A DNA stretch of 64,000 nucleotides from Hallerella sp963652365 (GCA_963652365.1 CAVJTH010000004.1:1-64000), one strand, 5' to 3'. Numbered from the stretch's first letter, positions 41,963 to 51,875 are shown. Numbers and translations: made by a program. Notes: generated by a model from the letters alone, not told the origin.

Positions 41963-44746
41963 ATGAAACTGCCCCTTTCCGATTCGTATCGGGCTCTTTG
42001 CGAAGAATCCGCCAAGCGCATCCTTGTTCTCGATGGCGGATTCGGGACGATGGTCCAGCGTTTGAAGCTTACCGAGAAGGATTTTCGCGGCGAGCGCTTT
42101 CTCGACGTTCCGAAGGAGCTCCAGGGAAACAACGACGTTCTGCCGCTCACATGCCCGGACCGGATCGAATGGATTCATCGCGAATATCTTTCCGCCGGGG
42201 CGGACATCATCGAAACGGATTCCTTTGGCGCGTCTCCGATCGGGCAGCGGGAATACGGGCTTTCGGACTTTGCGTACGAGATGGCCAAGGCTAGCGCGCA
42301 GGTGGCAAAGCGGGCGATCGAGACGAAGGAGCGCGAAGAGCGGGCGGCAGGCGTCGAACCGTCGCGGCGTTTCGTGGCGGGGTCCATCGGTCCTACGTCC
42401 AAGACGGCGAGCATCAGCCCGGACGTTTCGGATCCGGCAGCCCGGGCGGTTACGTTTCGGGAGCTGGTCGAGTCGTATCGCGTCGCGGTGAACGGACTTC
42501 TCGACGGCGGTGCGGACATTCTCCTTGTCGAGACGGTTTTCGATACGCTGAACGCGAAAGCGGCCCTGTATGCCATCCAGGAAGTTTGCGACGAACGCGG
42601 ATGCCTGTTTCCCGTCATGGTCTCGGGGACGATTACGGACGCTTCGGGGCGCATCCTTTCGGGGCAGACGGCGAAGGCCTTCTTCCATTCGCTTTCGAGC
42701 TTTCCCCTGTTCAGCATCGGTTTCAACTGCGCGCTCGGCGCCAAGGACATGATTCCGCATCTGCGCGATATCCAGAATGCGCCGTTCCGCGTTTCCGTGC
42801 ACCCGAACGCCGGACTTCCGAACCAGTTCGGCGGCTATGACGATACGCCGGAAATGATGGGCGAGTGGGTTTCCCGCTATGCGGACGAAAGGCTCGTGAA
42901 CATCGTGGGCGGCTGCTGCGGAACGACTCCCGGGCACATCCGGCGTTTTGCGGAAGTCCTCCGCGGGCGCGAGCCGCGCAAGGTTCCCGAAAAGAGCGGG
43001 CATATCCTGCTTTCCGGCCTGGAAAGTCTCGAGATCGGACCGGACAGCCGCTTTGTCAATATCGGCGAGCGCCTGAACATTGCGGGCTCCCGAAAGTTCG
43101 CGAACCTGATCCATGCGGAAAACTATTCGGAAGCGGTGAACATCGGGGCGCTCCAGGCAGAAAACGGCGCCCAGGTGATCGACGTGAACCTAGACGACGG
43201 CATGATCGATTCCGAAAAGACGATGGTGCACTTCCTGAATCTTCTCATGTCGGAACCGAACGTCGCCAGATGTCCCGTGATGATAGACAGTTCGCGCTGG
43301 AACGTGCTTGTCGCCGGGATGGAATGCGTCCAGGGAAAGGGAATCGTGAATTCCATCAGCCTGAAGGAGGGCGAAGAAAAGTTCCTGTCTCGGGCGGAAG
43401 AAATCCGGCGGCACGGCTTTGCCGTTGTCTGCATGGCGTTCGACGAGCAGGGCCAGGCGACGACGTTCGAGCGCAAGCGGGACGTCTGCACGCGGATGTA
43501 TCGGCTTCTTGTCGATAGGCTCGATTTTCCGCCGGAGGACATTCTCTTCGACCCGAACATCCTGACCATCGGGACGGGAATGGCGGAACATGCGGATTAC
43601 GCGAAGGCCTTTATCGAAACGTGCCGCTATGTCAAGCGGAACCTGCCTCTTGCGCATATCGTCGGCGGCGTGAGCAACCTGAGCTTTGCGTTCAAGGGGA
43701 ACAATTCCATTCGGGAAAGCATGCATTCCTGTTTTCTCTATCATGCGGGGCGTGCCGGGATGGATTTCGGGATCGTGAACGCCGGAGTGCTTCCCGTGTA
43801 CGAGGACATTCCCGAAGAGGAGCGGGAGCTTATCGAGGACCTGATTTTCAACCGGAGGCCCGATGCGACGGACCGGCTGCTCGCCTACGCGGAAACGGTC
43901 AAGGACAGGAAGCTTTCCGGTGCGTCGTCGAAGGATCTGCTTGCCTGGCGGGAACTTCCCGTGGAAAGGAGGATTGTCCATGCGATGGTCAAGGGGGTCG
44001 ATGAATTTATCGAAGCCGACGTCGAGGAGCTGCGGACGAGAATCGACGAACCGGTGAAAATCATCGAAGGTCCGCTGATGGACGGCATGAACGAAGTCGG
44101 GACGCTGTTTGGCGAAGGCAAGATGTTCCTTCCGCAGGTGGTCAAGAGCGCGCGTGTGATGAAGAAGGCGGTTGCCGTTCTGATGCCCTACATCCAGGCG
44201 AAAAAGAAGGCCGGGGAGAGCAGCAGTTCCGGAAAGATCGTACTCGCGACCGTCAAGGGTGACGTTCACGACATCGGAAAGAATATCGTCGGCGTGGTTC
44301 TTGCCTGCAACAATTACGAGGTCATCGATCTGGGCGTGATGGTCCCGTGCGAAAAGATAGTCGAAGCCGTTCGCAAGCACCATCCCGACATGGTCGGGCT
44401 TTCGGGGCTTATTACGCCTAGCCTTGACGAAATGGTACACGTGGCGAGGACTTTCCGGGAGGAAGGGCTCCGGACGCCGATCATGGTCGGAGGAGCGGCC
44501 GCGTCCGCGATCCACACGGCGGTAAAGATTGCGCCCGAGTCGGACGCCCCGGTCATCTATTCGAGAGATGCCGGTTCGAGCGCGAGCCTCATGGAACGCT
44601 GGATGAATTCGAAGAAACGCTCCGAGTTCTTGCGGGAACTGGCCGCTTCGCAGGAATCGTTGCGGACGGAGAGCGCGCGGCAAAAGGCTTCGACGGTTTC
44701 GGTTTCCATCGAGGAAGCGCGTTCCAAGGCGCCCAGCTATTTCTGA
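41963..44746 (+). CDS. metH: Cobalamin-dependent methionine synthase, catalytic core without reactivation domain
   Basis: A 927-residue enzyme that moves a methyl group from methyltetrahydrofolate to homocysteine through cobalamin. The homocysteine domain has the zinc cysteines in FNCALGAK and VGGCCGTTPGH. The folate domain has NIGERLNIAGSRKF. A four-helix cap and the cobalamin domain follow, with the ligand H769 in DVHDIGKN. The protein stops in the linker (SIEEARSKAPSYF), where E. coli MetH continues into a 330-residue SAM-binding reactivation domain. That domain is encoded separately at 55540-56433. The core looks intact, so this is a split enzyme and not a pseudogene. Confidence 0.95.
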   Translation: MKLPLSDSYRALCEESAKRILVLDGGFGTMVQRLKLTEKDFRGERFLDVPKELQGNNDVLPLTCPDRIEWIHREYLSAGADIIETDSFGASPIGQREYGLSDFAYEMAKASAQVAKRAIETKEREERAAGVEPSRRFVAGSIGPTSKTASISPDVSDPAARAVTFRELVESYRVAVNGLLDGGADILLVETVFDTLNAKAALYAIQEVCDERGCLFPVMVSGTITDASGRILSGQTAKAFFHSLSSFPLFSIGFNCALGAKDMIPHLRDIQNAPFRVSVHPNAGLPNQFGGYDDTPEMMGEWVSRYADERLVNIVGGCCGTTPGHIRRFAEVLRGREPRKVPEKSGHILLSGLESLEIGPDSRFVNIGERLNIAGSRKFANLIHAENYSEAVNIGALQAENGAQVIDVNLDDGMIDSEKTMVHFLNLLMSEPNVARCPVMIDSSRWNVLVAGMECVQGKGIVNSISLKEGEEKFLSRAEEIRRHGFAVVCMAFDEQGQATTFERKRDVCTRMYRLLVDRLDFPPEDILFDPNILTIGTGMAEHADYAKAFIETCRYVKRNLPLAHIVGGVSNLSFAFKGNNSIRESMHSCFLYHAGRAGMDFGIVNAGVLPVYEDIPEEERELIEDLIFNRRPDATDRLLAYAETVKDRKLSGASSKDLLAWRELPVERRIVHAMVKGVDEFIEADVEELRTRIDEPVKIIEGPLMDGMNEVGTLFGEGKMFLPQVVKSARVMKKAVAVLMPYIQAKKKAGESSSSGKIVLATVKGDVHDIGKNIVGVVLACNNYEVIDLGVMVPCEKIVEAVRKHHPDMVGLSGLITPSLDEMVHVARTFREEGLRTPIMVGGAAASAIHTAVKIAPESDAPVIYSRDAGSSASLMERWMNSKKRSEFLRELAASQESLRTESARQKASTVSVSIEEARSKAPSYF

Positions 44747-44769
44747 CGGGTTTCTTTTTCGCGAAGCGA

Positions 44770-45189
44770 ACCCCTGTCGCCAAGCGAGCCGTTCAGGATT
44801 AGTGGATAGTGATTAGTTCAGAGCTTAGTTCAGAGAGCTTTGGGCTTAGAAATCGTAAGCGAGCTTTTATTTTCTGCCGAAAGGTTTTGTCGTTGCACGT
44901 CTAGGCTTTTTGTCGCCAAGCGACCCGTTTCCGCCTGTCGGCGGAGGGAGGCGCCTTCCCGGCGTGGGGCTTGTTCAGAGCTTAGTAGAGAGAGCTTAGA
45001 ACTTAGAAATCCCAGCGAACTTTTCACGCTAGAACCTAAATGCTCGCAAAACTCAGCTCTAAGATCTAAGCTCCGCTTTAGAGCCTAGATGTCCGCGGAA
45101 CTCCACTCTCAACTCTCCACACTCCAAACTCGACTGATTCCTGATTTTTCTCGACTCGGCTCCAAGTTCCAGGATCTAGGCTCTGACTG
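44770..45189 (-). repeat. Dispersed intergenic repeat, copy D
   Basis: This gap between convergent metH and the M23 peptidase has no credible gene. The copy is inverted relative to B and C. The GC-rich module lies at about 44865-44972 and the 41-nt module at 45007-45047 (same strand as 1-41). Positions 45075-45189 are the inverse of 38615-38730. It reaches the last bases of the peptidase gene. Confidence 0.8.
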
Positions 45190-46104
45190 TCACGAGCAGC
45201 GAAGAATCTTGCCCACGCGGAGGACGGAGTTTCGCTTGATGCCGTTGAGCGCGCACAGTCGGGCGATGCTCGTGTGGTACTTTCGCGCGATTTTCCCGAG
45301 AGTGTCTCCGGGACGGATACGGTGGTAGCGGTGCTTGCTCGCTTCTTTCTGCAAGGCGGCGTATTCCGCTTCGGCCTTTTTTCTGGGCAAGCGGATTTCT
45401 TCGCCCTGGGCCGCATGATTTCCAAAATCGAAAAAAAGGCGCGGATCGAGAGGCATGTCTCCGAGGCGCATTTCGAAATGGAGGTGCGGACCCGTGGAGC
45501 GTCCCGTGTTTCCGCCTAGCCCGATGACGCTTCCCGCTTCGACGTGATCGCCGACCTTGACGAGCTGCTTCGAAAGGTGCGCATAGACGGTGCGCGTGAT
45601 GCCGCAGCCCTGGTGTTCCAATACGATATAGCGTCCGTAGCCTCGGCGTTCATAGCGCACGCGCGTCACTTTGCCGGGAAATGCCGCCCGAATCGTGTCA
45701 CCGGTCCTTAACCCGATGTCGATTCCCTTGTGGATGCGGTAATGCCTGAACCCGTATGGCGAGGTGATCCGTCCGCTTTCGAGAGGAATCGCGGAGAGTT
45801 TCATATCGACGAGAATCGTGTCCTGGAACTCTTCGGCGAGCATTGCGGAATCGGTTTCCATTTCGTCGATTGCGGAAGCCTCGTCGAGAAAATCGTCCGG
45901 CTCGCTGCCTTCGGGAGAACTTTCCGCTCCGGAGAGAAAGGGAATGTGGATCGCTTCGTTCTCCGCTTCGGAGGCGTCCTTTCCTTCGCGTTCGATCCCG
46001 TAGATGGCGCTTTTCAGGGAAAGGATTTCTGCGCCCGGGTGGATCTTCGCGGTGGCGGCGTGGACGAGAACGAAAAGGGCGAAAATGGGGAGCATCGTTT
46101 TCAT
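45190..46104 (-). CDS. M23-family peptidase with C-terminal LysM
   Basis: A 304-residue exported protein with a signal peptide at about 1-19. An acidic spacer is followed by a lysostaphin-type zinc endopeptidase domain (HKGIDIGLRTGD and GPHLHFEMRLGDMPLDP carry the zinc ligands). A LysM domain ends the chain (YHRIRPGDTLGKIARKYHTS to the C-terminus). Such proteins cut or bind peptidoglycan during growth and division, or act as EnvC/NlpD-like activators. The HxxxD and HxH ligands appear intact, which favours real peptidase activity. ATG 46104 gives the signal peptide. Confidence 0.9.
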   Translation of the reverse strand: MKTMLPIFALFVLVHAATAKIHPGAEILSLKSAIYGIEREGKDASEAENEAIHIPFLSGAESSPEGSEPDDFLDEASAIDEMETDSAMLAEEFQDTILVDMKLSAIPLESGRITSPYGFRHYRIHKGIDIGLRTGDTIRAAFPGKVTRVRYERRGYGRYIVLEHQGCGITRTVYAHLSKQLVKVGDHVEAGSVIGLGGNTGRSTGPHLHFEMRLGDMPLDPRLFFDFGNHAAQGEEIRLPRKKAEAEYAALQKEASKHRYHRIRPGDTLGKIARKYHTSIARLCALNGIKRNSVLRVGKILRCS

Positions 46105-46230
46105 GGATGGACAGCAAGATAAAAAAATTCCGAAAATTTCAAAGTTTCGATTCGGCGGCATCGGCTCTCGGCGTTTCGGTGCGGCTTTTCTTTTTATATT
46201 TACGGCGGAAAATTTTCAAAAGGACTGAAT

Positions 46231-47643
46231 ATGGCAAAGACTGTACAGAACGCGCTCAAGGATCTCATCTCCCTTTGCAAGAGACGCGGATTCATCTTTC
46301 CGGGTTCCGAAATCTATGACGGCCTCGCGAACACGTGGGACTACGGCCCCTATGGCGTGGAACTCAAGCGCAACATCAAGAACCTCTGGTGGAAGACCTT
46401 TGTCGCTTCGCGTCCGGATGTCGTCGGCCTCGATTCGTCGATCCTTTTGAATCCGCGCGTCTGGCAGGCCTCGGGACACGTGTCGAACTTCTCGGATCCT
46501 CTTGTCGATTGCAAGGCGTGCCACGAACGCTTTCGCGCCGACCAGCTGCTCGAAGAGAAGCTCGGCGAAGGCTGCTGCGCCGGCAAGACATTCCCGGAAA
46601 TCCACCAGATGATGATCGATCACGAAATCGAATGCCCCAAATGCGGCAAGAAGGATTTCACGGAGCCCCGAGCGTTCAACCTGATGTTCCAGACGCAGCT
46701 CGGCGTGCTCGAAGGAACGGGCAACAAGGTCTATCTCCGCCCGGAAACCGCCCAGGGAATCTTCATCAACTTCAAGAACATCATGGACAACGTCCGTCCG
46801 AAGATCCCGTTTGGCGTCGGGCAGATAGGGAAGTCCTTCCGCAACGAAATCACGCCGGGGAACTTCATCTTCCGCACCCGCGAATTCGAGCAGATGGAAC
46901 TCGAATTCTTCTGCGAACCGGGAACGGAAAAGGAATGGTACGACTACTGGAGAAAGTTCTGCGTCGCCTTTGTCGAGGGACTGGGCGTGAACAAGGAAAA
47001 GCTCCGCCTCCGCGAACATGCCAAGGAAGAACTTTCGCACTATTCGAACGGAACGTCCGACATCGAATACAACTTCCCGTTTGGATGGGGTGAACTCTGG
47101 GGCATCGCCAGCCGCACCGATTTCGACCTGACACAGCACCAGAAGGAATCCAAGGTCAAGATGGAATACTTCGACGCGGTGAACAACAAGCGCTACATCC
47201 CGTATGTCGTGGAACCGTCGCTCGGGGTCGATCGTCTGCTTCTCGTCCTCCTCTGCGACGCCTATGACGTCGAAAAGCTCGAAAACGGCGAAGAACGCGT
47301 CGTCATGCATTTTAGCCCGAAGGTCGCTCCGGTCAAGGCCGCCATTCTCCCTCTGGTGAAGAAGGGCAAGGTCAAGGAAGTCGCGGAAAATCTCTACAGG
47401 GAACTGATCCAGCACTTCAACGTGGAATACGACGAGACGCAGTCGATTGGCAAGCGCTATCGCCGGCAGGACGAACTCGGAACGCCTTTCTGCATCACCG
47501 TCGATTTCGACACGATTGGCGAAGGCGATGACGTGAATCCCGAATTCAAGGGAATGGTGACGGTCCGCGAACGCGATTCCATGAAGCAGGAACACGTGAA
47601 GATCAAGGATCTGGAAAGCTGGATCTTCGCCCATCTGAAGTAA
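46231..47643 (+). CDS. glyS: Glycyl-tRNA synthetase, dimeric type
   Basis: A 470-residue class II aminoacyl-tRNA synthetase of the alpha2 type. Motif 1 region: FPGSEIYDGLANTWDYGPYG. A zinc-like CxxC pair is in VDCKACHERF and IECPKCGKKDF. Motif 2 is FRNEITPGNFIFRTREFEQME, and motif 3 is VEPSLGVDRLLLVLL. The anticodon-binding domain covers about 365-470. AAAGGA lies 9 nt upstream of ATG 46231, and TATATT upstream of it gives a leadered transcript. Confidence 0.96.
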   Translation: MAKTVQNALKDLISLCKRRGFIFPGSEIYDGLANTWDYGPYGVELKRNIKNLWWKTFVASRPDVVGLDSSILLNPRVWQASGHVSNFSDPLVDCKACHERFRADQLLEEKLGEGCCAGKTFPEIHQMMIDHEIECPKCGKKDFTEPRAFNLMFQTQLGVLEGTGNKVYLRPETAQGIFINFKNIMDNVRPKIPFGVGQIGKSFRNEITPGNFIFRTREFEQMELEFFCEPGTEKEWYDYWRKFCVAFVEGLGVNKEKLRLREHAKEELSHYSNGTSDIEYNFPFGWGELWGIASRTDFDLTQHQKESKVKMEYFDAVNNKRYIPYVVEPSLGVDRLLLVLLCDAYDVEKLENGEERVVMHFSPKVAPVKAAILPLVKKGKVKEVAENLYRELIQHFNVEYDETQSIGKRYRRQDELGTPFCITVDFDTIGEGDDVNPEFKGMVTVRERDSMKQEHVKIKDLESWIFAHLK

Positions 47644-47657
47644 TTTCGAGGCCAGCG

Positions 47658-47828
47658 TTGAAAAAGATCTGGGCGGCAAGGCAAGGCTTTCTGGATTTCC
47701 GCGAGAAAGTCCGGAATCTTTCCCGATGGCAGAAACTGGTCGTCTTGGTCCTTGTCGTCGCGGTGCCGGCCGGAGTGGCGCTTGCGTCTGTACTTCTTGT
47801 CGCGTGGAATCGACGCAAGAAGGGATGA
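47658..47828 (+). CDS. Small single-pass membrane protein
   Basis: A 56-residue reading frame starting at TTG 47658, 14 bp after glyS. It has a basic amphipathic N-terminus (KKIWAARQGFLDFREKVRN), a membrane helix (about 25-48, rich in Val, Ala and Leu) and a basic end (NRRKKG), so a positive-inside single-pass protein. Its TGA overlaps the ATG of the aminotransferase gene (ATGA at 47825-47828), a strong sign of a translated gene. Function unknown. Confidence 0.6.
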   Translation: MKKIWAARQGFLDFREKVRNLSRWQKLVVLVLVVAVPAGVALASVLLVAWNRRKKG

Positions 47829-48979
47829 TGCGCCTGTCCCGAAGGCTCCCGGCGGATCTTTCCGACTCTCCCTTTTTTTCGGAGCTCTCGAAAGCCCGGC
47901 GGGAAGTTCCCGATTTTCTGGACCTGACCGTTTCGAGCCCCCTGAAGACCGGGCTCGCCTTTCCCCTGGAAAGCGTCCTTTCCGAGGCGATTCCGAAGTT
48001 TTCCGTCTGGAATCCCGACGCGAACGGCTGGCTGGAAGCGCGAAAGGCTGTATCGGCTTACTTTGCGGCGCGCGGCGGGAATTTTTCTTCCGAGGACATC
48101 CAGCTCTTTTCGAGTACAAGCGAAGCCTATTCCGTTCTGTTCAAGACGCTCTGCGATACGGACGACGCCATTCTCACGCCGATGCCGGGATATCCGCTGC
48201 TCGATTCCCTGGCGTCTCTCGAATTTCTGCGGACAGCGCCGTATTTTCTGCGTCGAGCGGATGGCAAGTGGAAGCTGGATGCGGATTCGCTCTGCGCCTT
48301 TCCCGCCCGGACGAAAATTCTTCTCGTCGTTTCGCCGAACAATCCGACTGGCCATGTCGTTTCGAAACCGGAATGGGACGCCTTGGTGGATTTCGCTTCG
48401 CGCGAAGGGCTCTCGATCGTTGTCGATGAAGTCTTTGGCGATTTCATCTACGACGGGACGGAGCGCCCCTGGAACTGGGACTCTCGCGACGTTCCCGTGT
48501 TCTTTCTCGGCGGATTTTCCAAGTCGGTCGGATCTCCGCAGCTGAAGCTCGCCTGGATGGCCTATCGGGCAGGAAGGCTCGGAAACTCGCTAAGGTCCGC
48601 GATCGAATATGTCGCGGACGCCTATCTGAGCGTTGCGTCTCCCGCGTTCGCCCTGGCCGCGCCGATGCTTGAAAGCTCTCTTTCCTACGAAGAAGGCGTC
48701 ACGGTCAGGGTCAAGGAAAACCTGAGAGCCTTGCGGGAGCGGTTTCCGTCAAGCGACGTAATGCCTAGCGTGCAGGGTGGCTGGTATGCGGCTCTGCGCT
48801 TCGAAGGATTCGAAGACGAAGCGCTGGTTCTTCGGCTGTTGCGGAAGGCGAAAGTCCTTGTCCAGCCGGGTTTCCTGTTCGATTTCGACGAGGACGGCTG
48901 GATCGTCGCGAGCCTTCTCCAGAAACCGGAAGCTTTTGCCGAAGCGCTGCAGCGGATTTACTTGGAAGTCGCCGTGTAG
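47825..48979 (+). CDS. PLP-dependent aminotransferase, class I/II
   Basis: A 384-residue fold-type I aminotransferase. SPNNPTGHVVSKPEW contains the pyridoxal-contact Asn, IVVDEVFGDFIYDG the Asp and Tyr, and GGFSKSVGSPQLKLAW the Schiff-base lysine. It resembles alanine/aspartate-type enzymes, but the substrate cannot be assigned. Start at 47825 or 47828 (two ATGs in a row). Its last 22 bp overlap the end of the convergent cyclase gene. Confidence 0.9.
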   Translation: MMRLSRRLPADLSDSPFFSELSKARREVPDFLDLTVSSPLKTGLAFPLESVLSEAIPKFSVWNPDANGWLEARKAVSAYFAARGGNFSSEDIQLFSSTSEAYSVLFKTLCDTDDAILTPMPGYPLLDSLASLEFLRTAPYFLRRADGKWKLDADSLCAFPARTKILLVVSPNNPTGHVVSKPEWDALVDFASREGLSIVVDEVFGDFIYDGTERPWNWDSRDVPVFFLGGFSKSVGSPQLKLAWMAYRAGRLGNSLRSAIEYVADAYLSVASPAFALAAPMLESSLSYEEGVTVRVKENLRALRERFPSSDVMPSVQGGWYAALRFEGFEDEALVLRLLRKAKVLVQPGFLFDFDEDGWIVASLLQKPEAFAEALQRIYLEVAV

Positions 48980-51825
48980 ATTCCGTCCCAGGGTTCGCCA
49001 GGCCTTGTCGGCGGATTGACCTTGTACGCCATCGCGCGCCGGATGAACACTTCGGATGGCGTCTCTTTCGCTCCGGGATCCTTGGCCTGTAAATGCGGTT
49101 CGAGCAACTTGGTCTCCTGGAAAACGGCAATCGCCTCGTCCCATTCCTGGGCATAGTAGAGCTTCTGTGCCTTTTTCCATAGCGAACAGAGAAGTTCGAG
49201 ACTTCCCGCTTCGGGGTCTCCGCGCATGCCAAGCAGTTCGTAAACCTGAACGGGTTCGCTCTTGCCGACGACTTTCAGCCGATCGATCGGTCGCGCGACG
49301 AAAAGGTCCCTGTAATCGGTCCTGTCGAGAGGATCCGACTTGCCGACAAGCGTTTCCTCGCTGACGAGAACGTATGTCCCGTATTGCTTGCCGATGCTTT
49401 CGAGCCGTGACGCCAGATTGACCGCGTCGCCCATGATCGTGTAGTTCTTTCTTGTCTCGGAACCCATGTTTCCGACGAGAATCTCTCCCGAATTGATGCC
49501 GATTCGCGTGTGCATCCGATAGACGGATTCCGGATAGGCCGTGTTTTCTTCGAGGTCCTTTCCTTCGTGATTCTTGCCGCGTTTCCAGTTCGCGCGCAGG
49601 ATTCTCTGGGCCTTTTGCATGGCGATGGCGCTCTGCAGGGCGTTTCTTCGCTGGCATTCGATGGGGGAGGGCGCGCCGAAGAAGGCGATGATGGCGTCGC
49701 CTTCGTACTTGTCGAGCGTTCCCTGGTTGTCGTCCTTGATGATGTTCGTCATGGCCGTCAGATAGTCGTTCAGGAGATCGACCAGCTTCTTCGGGTCGCC
49801 GATCTGTTCGGAGATGGAAGAAAATCCCTGGATGTCCGTAAAAAATGCCGTCAGGTACTTCTTTTCGCCGCCGAGTTCCGGCTCCTTTTCGTTCGAAAGC
49901 ATTTCGTCGATCAGCTTGTCCGAAATATACTGCTTGAACGACTTGTCGAGGAATGTCTTGTCGCGGTTTTCGAAATAGAACCGTACGAGAAAGGATCCCA
50001 GGAACGCCAGGATGGCTTCGATCAGATAGGTCGAGCAGCCGATGTAGAGACCGTTTTCGAAGAAGGCGTGCGAAACGAGGATGCTCGCCATGAAGAGAAG
50101 GATAAGAAACAGGATGGCGAGATATTGCGAAGCGAAAAGCCCGACGAGAATCGCGAAGATGGCCGTGGCGACGTAGATTATCGGGCTTGGAAACTCGGAA
50201 CGGATATAGTCGTCGGTCAGGACGTTCTGCAGAATGGTCGCATGGACGAGAACCGCGGGGAAGTGGTCGTCGTGCGGGGCCGCGTAAAAGTCGAAGAGAG
50301 CCGGAGCCGCGCTTCCGAGGATGAACGTCTTGCCCTGGTACATCGCCGGATCGATTCTTCCTTCGGCGACATCGTAGTAGGAAACGTGCTGGAACGTACG
50401 CTTTTCCGGCGAAATGTCGTAAGGGCTCTTGAAATGCAGGGTGAAGTTTCCCTTTTCGTCGATGGGCATGCGCTTGTTCTTGCCGAAACGCATTTTCTCG
50501 CCGGGTTTCAGGGCGAGGATGGATGCGCTGTCCGTTCGGTAGAGATCGTCGAGAACGTCCGGGGAGAGGATCGTGTAATTGGGAATCCAGCGTCCTCTTT
50601 TTTCGTTGAAGTGAAAGTCCAGCTCCGCCGAGAGCCATTTCGAGTCGCCGTTTTCGATTTTTTCGATGTCCCGTTCGAAGAAGTCGAGAACTTCCTTGTC
50701 GTACGCCGTCAGTTCCGGGTCGTCGGGCGAAAAGTCCCCGTCGTCCGTCTGCACGGTCAGATGACCGGTGGAATCTTTCAGAACGCGAATCTTTCGGGAA
50801 ATTTCCAGGAAGTTTCCGGACAGGGAATCCTGGACCTTTCGCTTGGAAAGCGTTGCGCGGTGTCGCAGGATTTCCCGGATCATCGGGTAGGAGAACTGCG
50901 GATACGTCGTGCGCAGGATTCCCGAAGAGTCTCGGTAGATTCCGAAAGGCTTTCCCAGGTCGATGTGCCTTCCCATCGCTATCTTCACGGAATCGGGATC
51001 CGTGCCGAACAGGTGCATGAGCGTGACCAGGGAGAGAGCCGGGTAGATTCGGGACGAGTCGCTTGGCCAGATTTCCTTGTTTGGAAAGCGGTAGATCATG
51101 CGCATCTGGCGCAGAATGCCGTCGTTGTCGGGGTTCGCGTTGACCACGCCGAAGTTCTTCGCCGCATGGGAAAGTTCGGGGAAAATGTTGTCGAGCAGGT
51201 CCTTGGATTCTACATTCTCGGCAGAGGAAACCTGGGAAAGCGAAAAGGTCGGGCTCGCATCGACTTCCTTCGCGCGAAGCGACGTGCTGAGCGGCATCCA
51301 TTGGGACTGGTGCTTGTAATCGGTTCGCGCATTGAACGTCCCGCACACGATGACATTCGGGTTCTTCGCGATGGTCCGGACGAGAATGGAATCGGAATCG
51401 TAGGCGTTGCGCAGCCTGTCGTAATCGGAAATCCACTTTCGGTCGGGATAGAGCTTTTCCAGGACTCTTTCCGCGCGTCTTGCGTGTCTCTCCCCGAAAT
51501 CGGCGTTCTTGAAAAGGATGTCGAAGGCGATCGCCGCCGCTCCGCCGTCTTCGAGCCTTTCCACGACTCGGGCGTGCATGTCGCGCGTCCATTCGTTGTA
51601 GGGACCGTACTTGGAAAGCGAGTTCTCGTCGATATCGACAATGACGATGTCTTCGGCGCGGTCGGTGGTCCCTTGCGAGGAATGCCTGGAAAACGCGTCG
51701 TAAAAAATGTATTCGGCGCGCTGGGCGATGGCGTTCGGAATGAGCGGAATGAGCAGCGTCAGGAATATCCCGACGAAGAGTCCGGCAAGCATTCTCTTGA
51801 CTTTCTTGGGATGCTTGAATTTCAC
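48958..51825 (-). CDS. CHASE2-domain adenylate cyclase, class III
   Basis: A 955-residue membrane protein making cAMP. One membrane helix (about 14-32) is followed by a large extracytoplasmic CHASE2 sensor (about 35-560, longer than usual), with FDILFKNADFG, and FAAPHDDHFPAVLVHA near its end. Three helices follow at about 570-640, then the cyclase: FFTDIQGFSSISEQ and YEGDAIIAFFGAP supply the metal Asps, GINSGEILVGNMG and YTIMGDAVNLASRLE the transition-state residues. The Lys of LDKYEGD and Asp of MGDAVN favour ATP over GTP. I start it at GTG 51825, because TATGTT lies 6 nt upstream. Confidence 0.88.
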   Translation of the reverse strand: MKFKHPKKVKRMLAGLFVGIFLTLLIPLIPNAIAQRAEYIFYDAFSRHSSQGTTDRAEDIVIVDIDENSLSKYGPYNEWTRDMHARVVERLEDGGAAAIAFDILFKNADFGERHARRAERVLEKLYPDRKWISDYDRLRNAYDSDSILVRTIAKNPNVIVCGTFNARTDYKHQSQWMPLSTSLRAKEVDASPTFSLSQVSSAENVESKDLLDNIFPELSHAAKNFGVVNANPDNDGILRQMRMIYRFPNKEIWPSDSSRIYPALSLVTLMHLFGTDPDSVKIAMGRHIDLGKPFGIYRDSSGILRTTYPQFSYPMIREILRHRATLSKRKVQDSLSGNFLEISRKIRVLKDSTGHLTVQTDDGDFSPDDPELTAYDKEVLDFFERDIEKIENGDSKWLSAELDFHFNEKRGRWIPNYTILSPDVLDDLYRTDSASILALKPGEKMRFGKNKRMPIDEKGNFTLHFKSPYDISPEKRTFQHVSYYDVAEGRIDPAMYQGKTFILGSAAPALFDFYAAPHDDHFPAVLVHATILQNVLTDDYIRSEFPSPIIYVATAIFAILVGLFASQYLAILFLILLFMASILVSHAFFENGLYIGCSTYLIEAILAFLGSFLVRFYFENRDKTFLDKSFKQYISDKLIDEMLSNEKEPELGGEKKYLTAFFTDIQGFSSISEQIGDPKKLVDLLNDYLTAMTNIIKDDNQGTLDKYEGDAIIAFFGAPSPIECQRRNALQSAIAMQKAQRILRANWKRGKNHEGKDLEENTAYPESVYRMHTRIGINSGEILVGNMGSETRKNYTIMGDAVNLASRLESIGKQYGTYVLVSEETLVGKSDPLDRTDYRDLFVARPIDRLKVVGKSEPVQVYELLGMRGDPEAGSLELLCSLWKKAQKLYYAQEWDEAIAVFQETKLLEPHLQAKDPGAKETPSEVFIRRAMAYKVNPPTRPGEPWDGIYTATSK

Positions 51826-51831
51826 GGGAAA

Positions 51832-51837
51832 AACATA
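51832..51837 (-). promoter_or_regulatory. -10 element of the cyclase gene, leaderless type
   Basis: On the minus strand TATGTT is followed by six bases and then the GTG at 51825. This supports that start. Confidence 0.35.
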
Positions 51838-51869
51838 GAAAAGAAGCCCGGTCGCCTGGCAAAAAAAAC

Positions 51870-51875
51870 TATATT
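51870..51875 (+). promoter_or_regulatory. -10 element of ftsK, near-leaderless type
   Basis: TATATT ends 9 nt before the ATG at 51885, and no Shine-Dalgarno is present. Confidence 0.45.

Noticed and set aside
41963..44746. metH regarded as truncated or a pseudogene
   Set aside because: It ends at a natural domain boundary, all catalytic motifs are intact, and the missing domain is encoded at 55540-56433.
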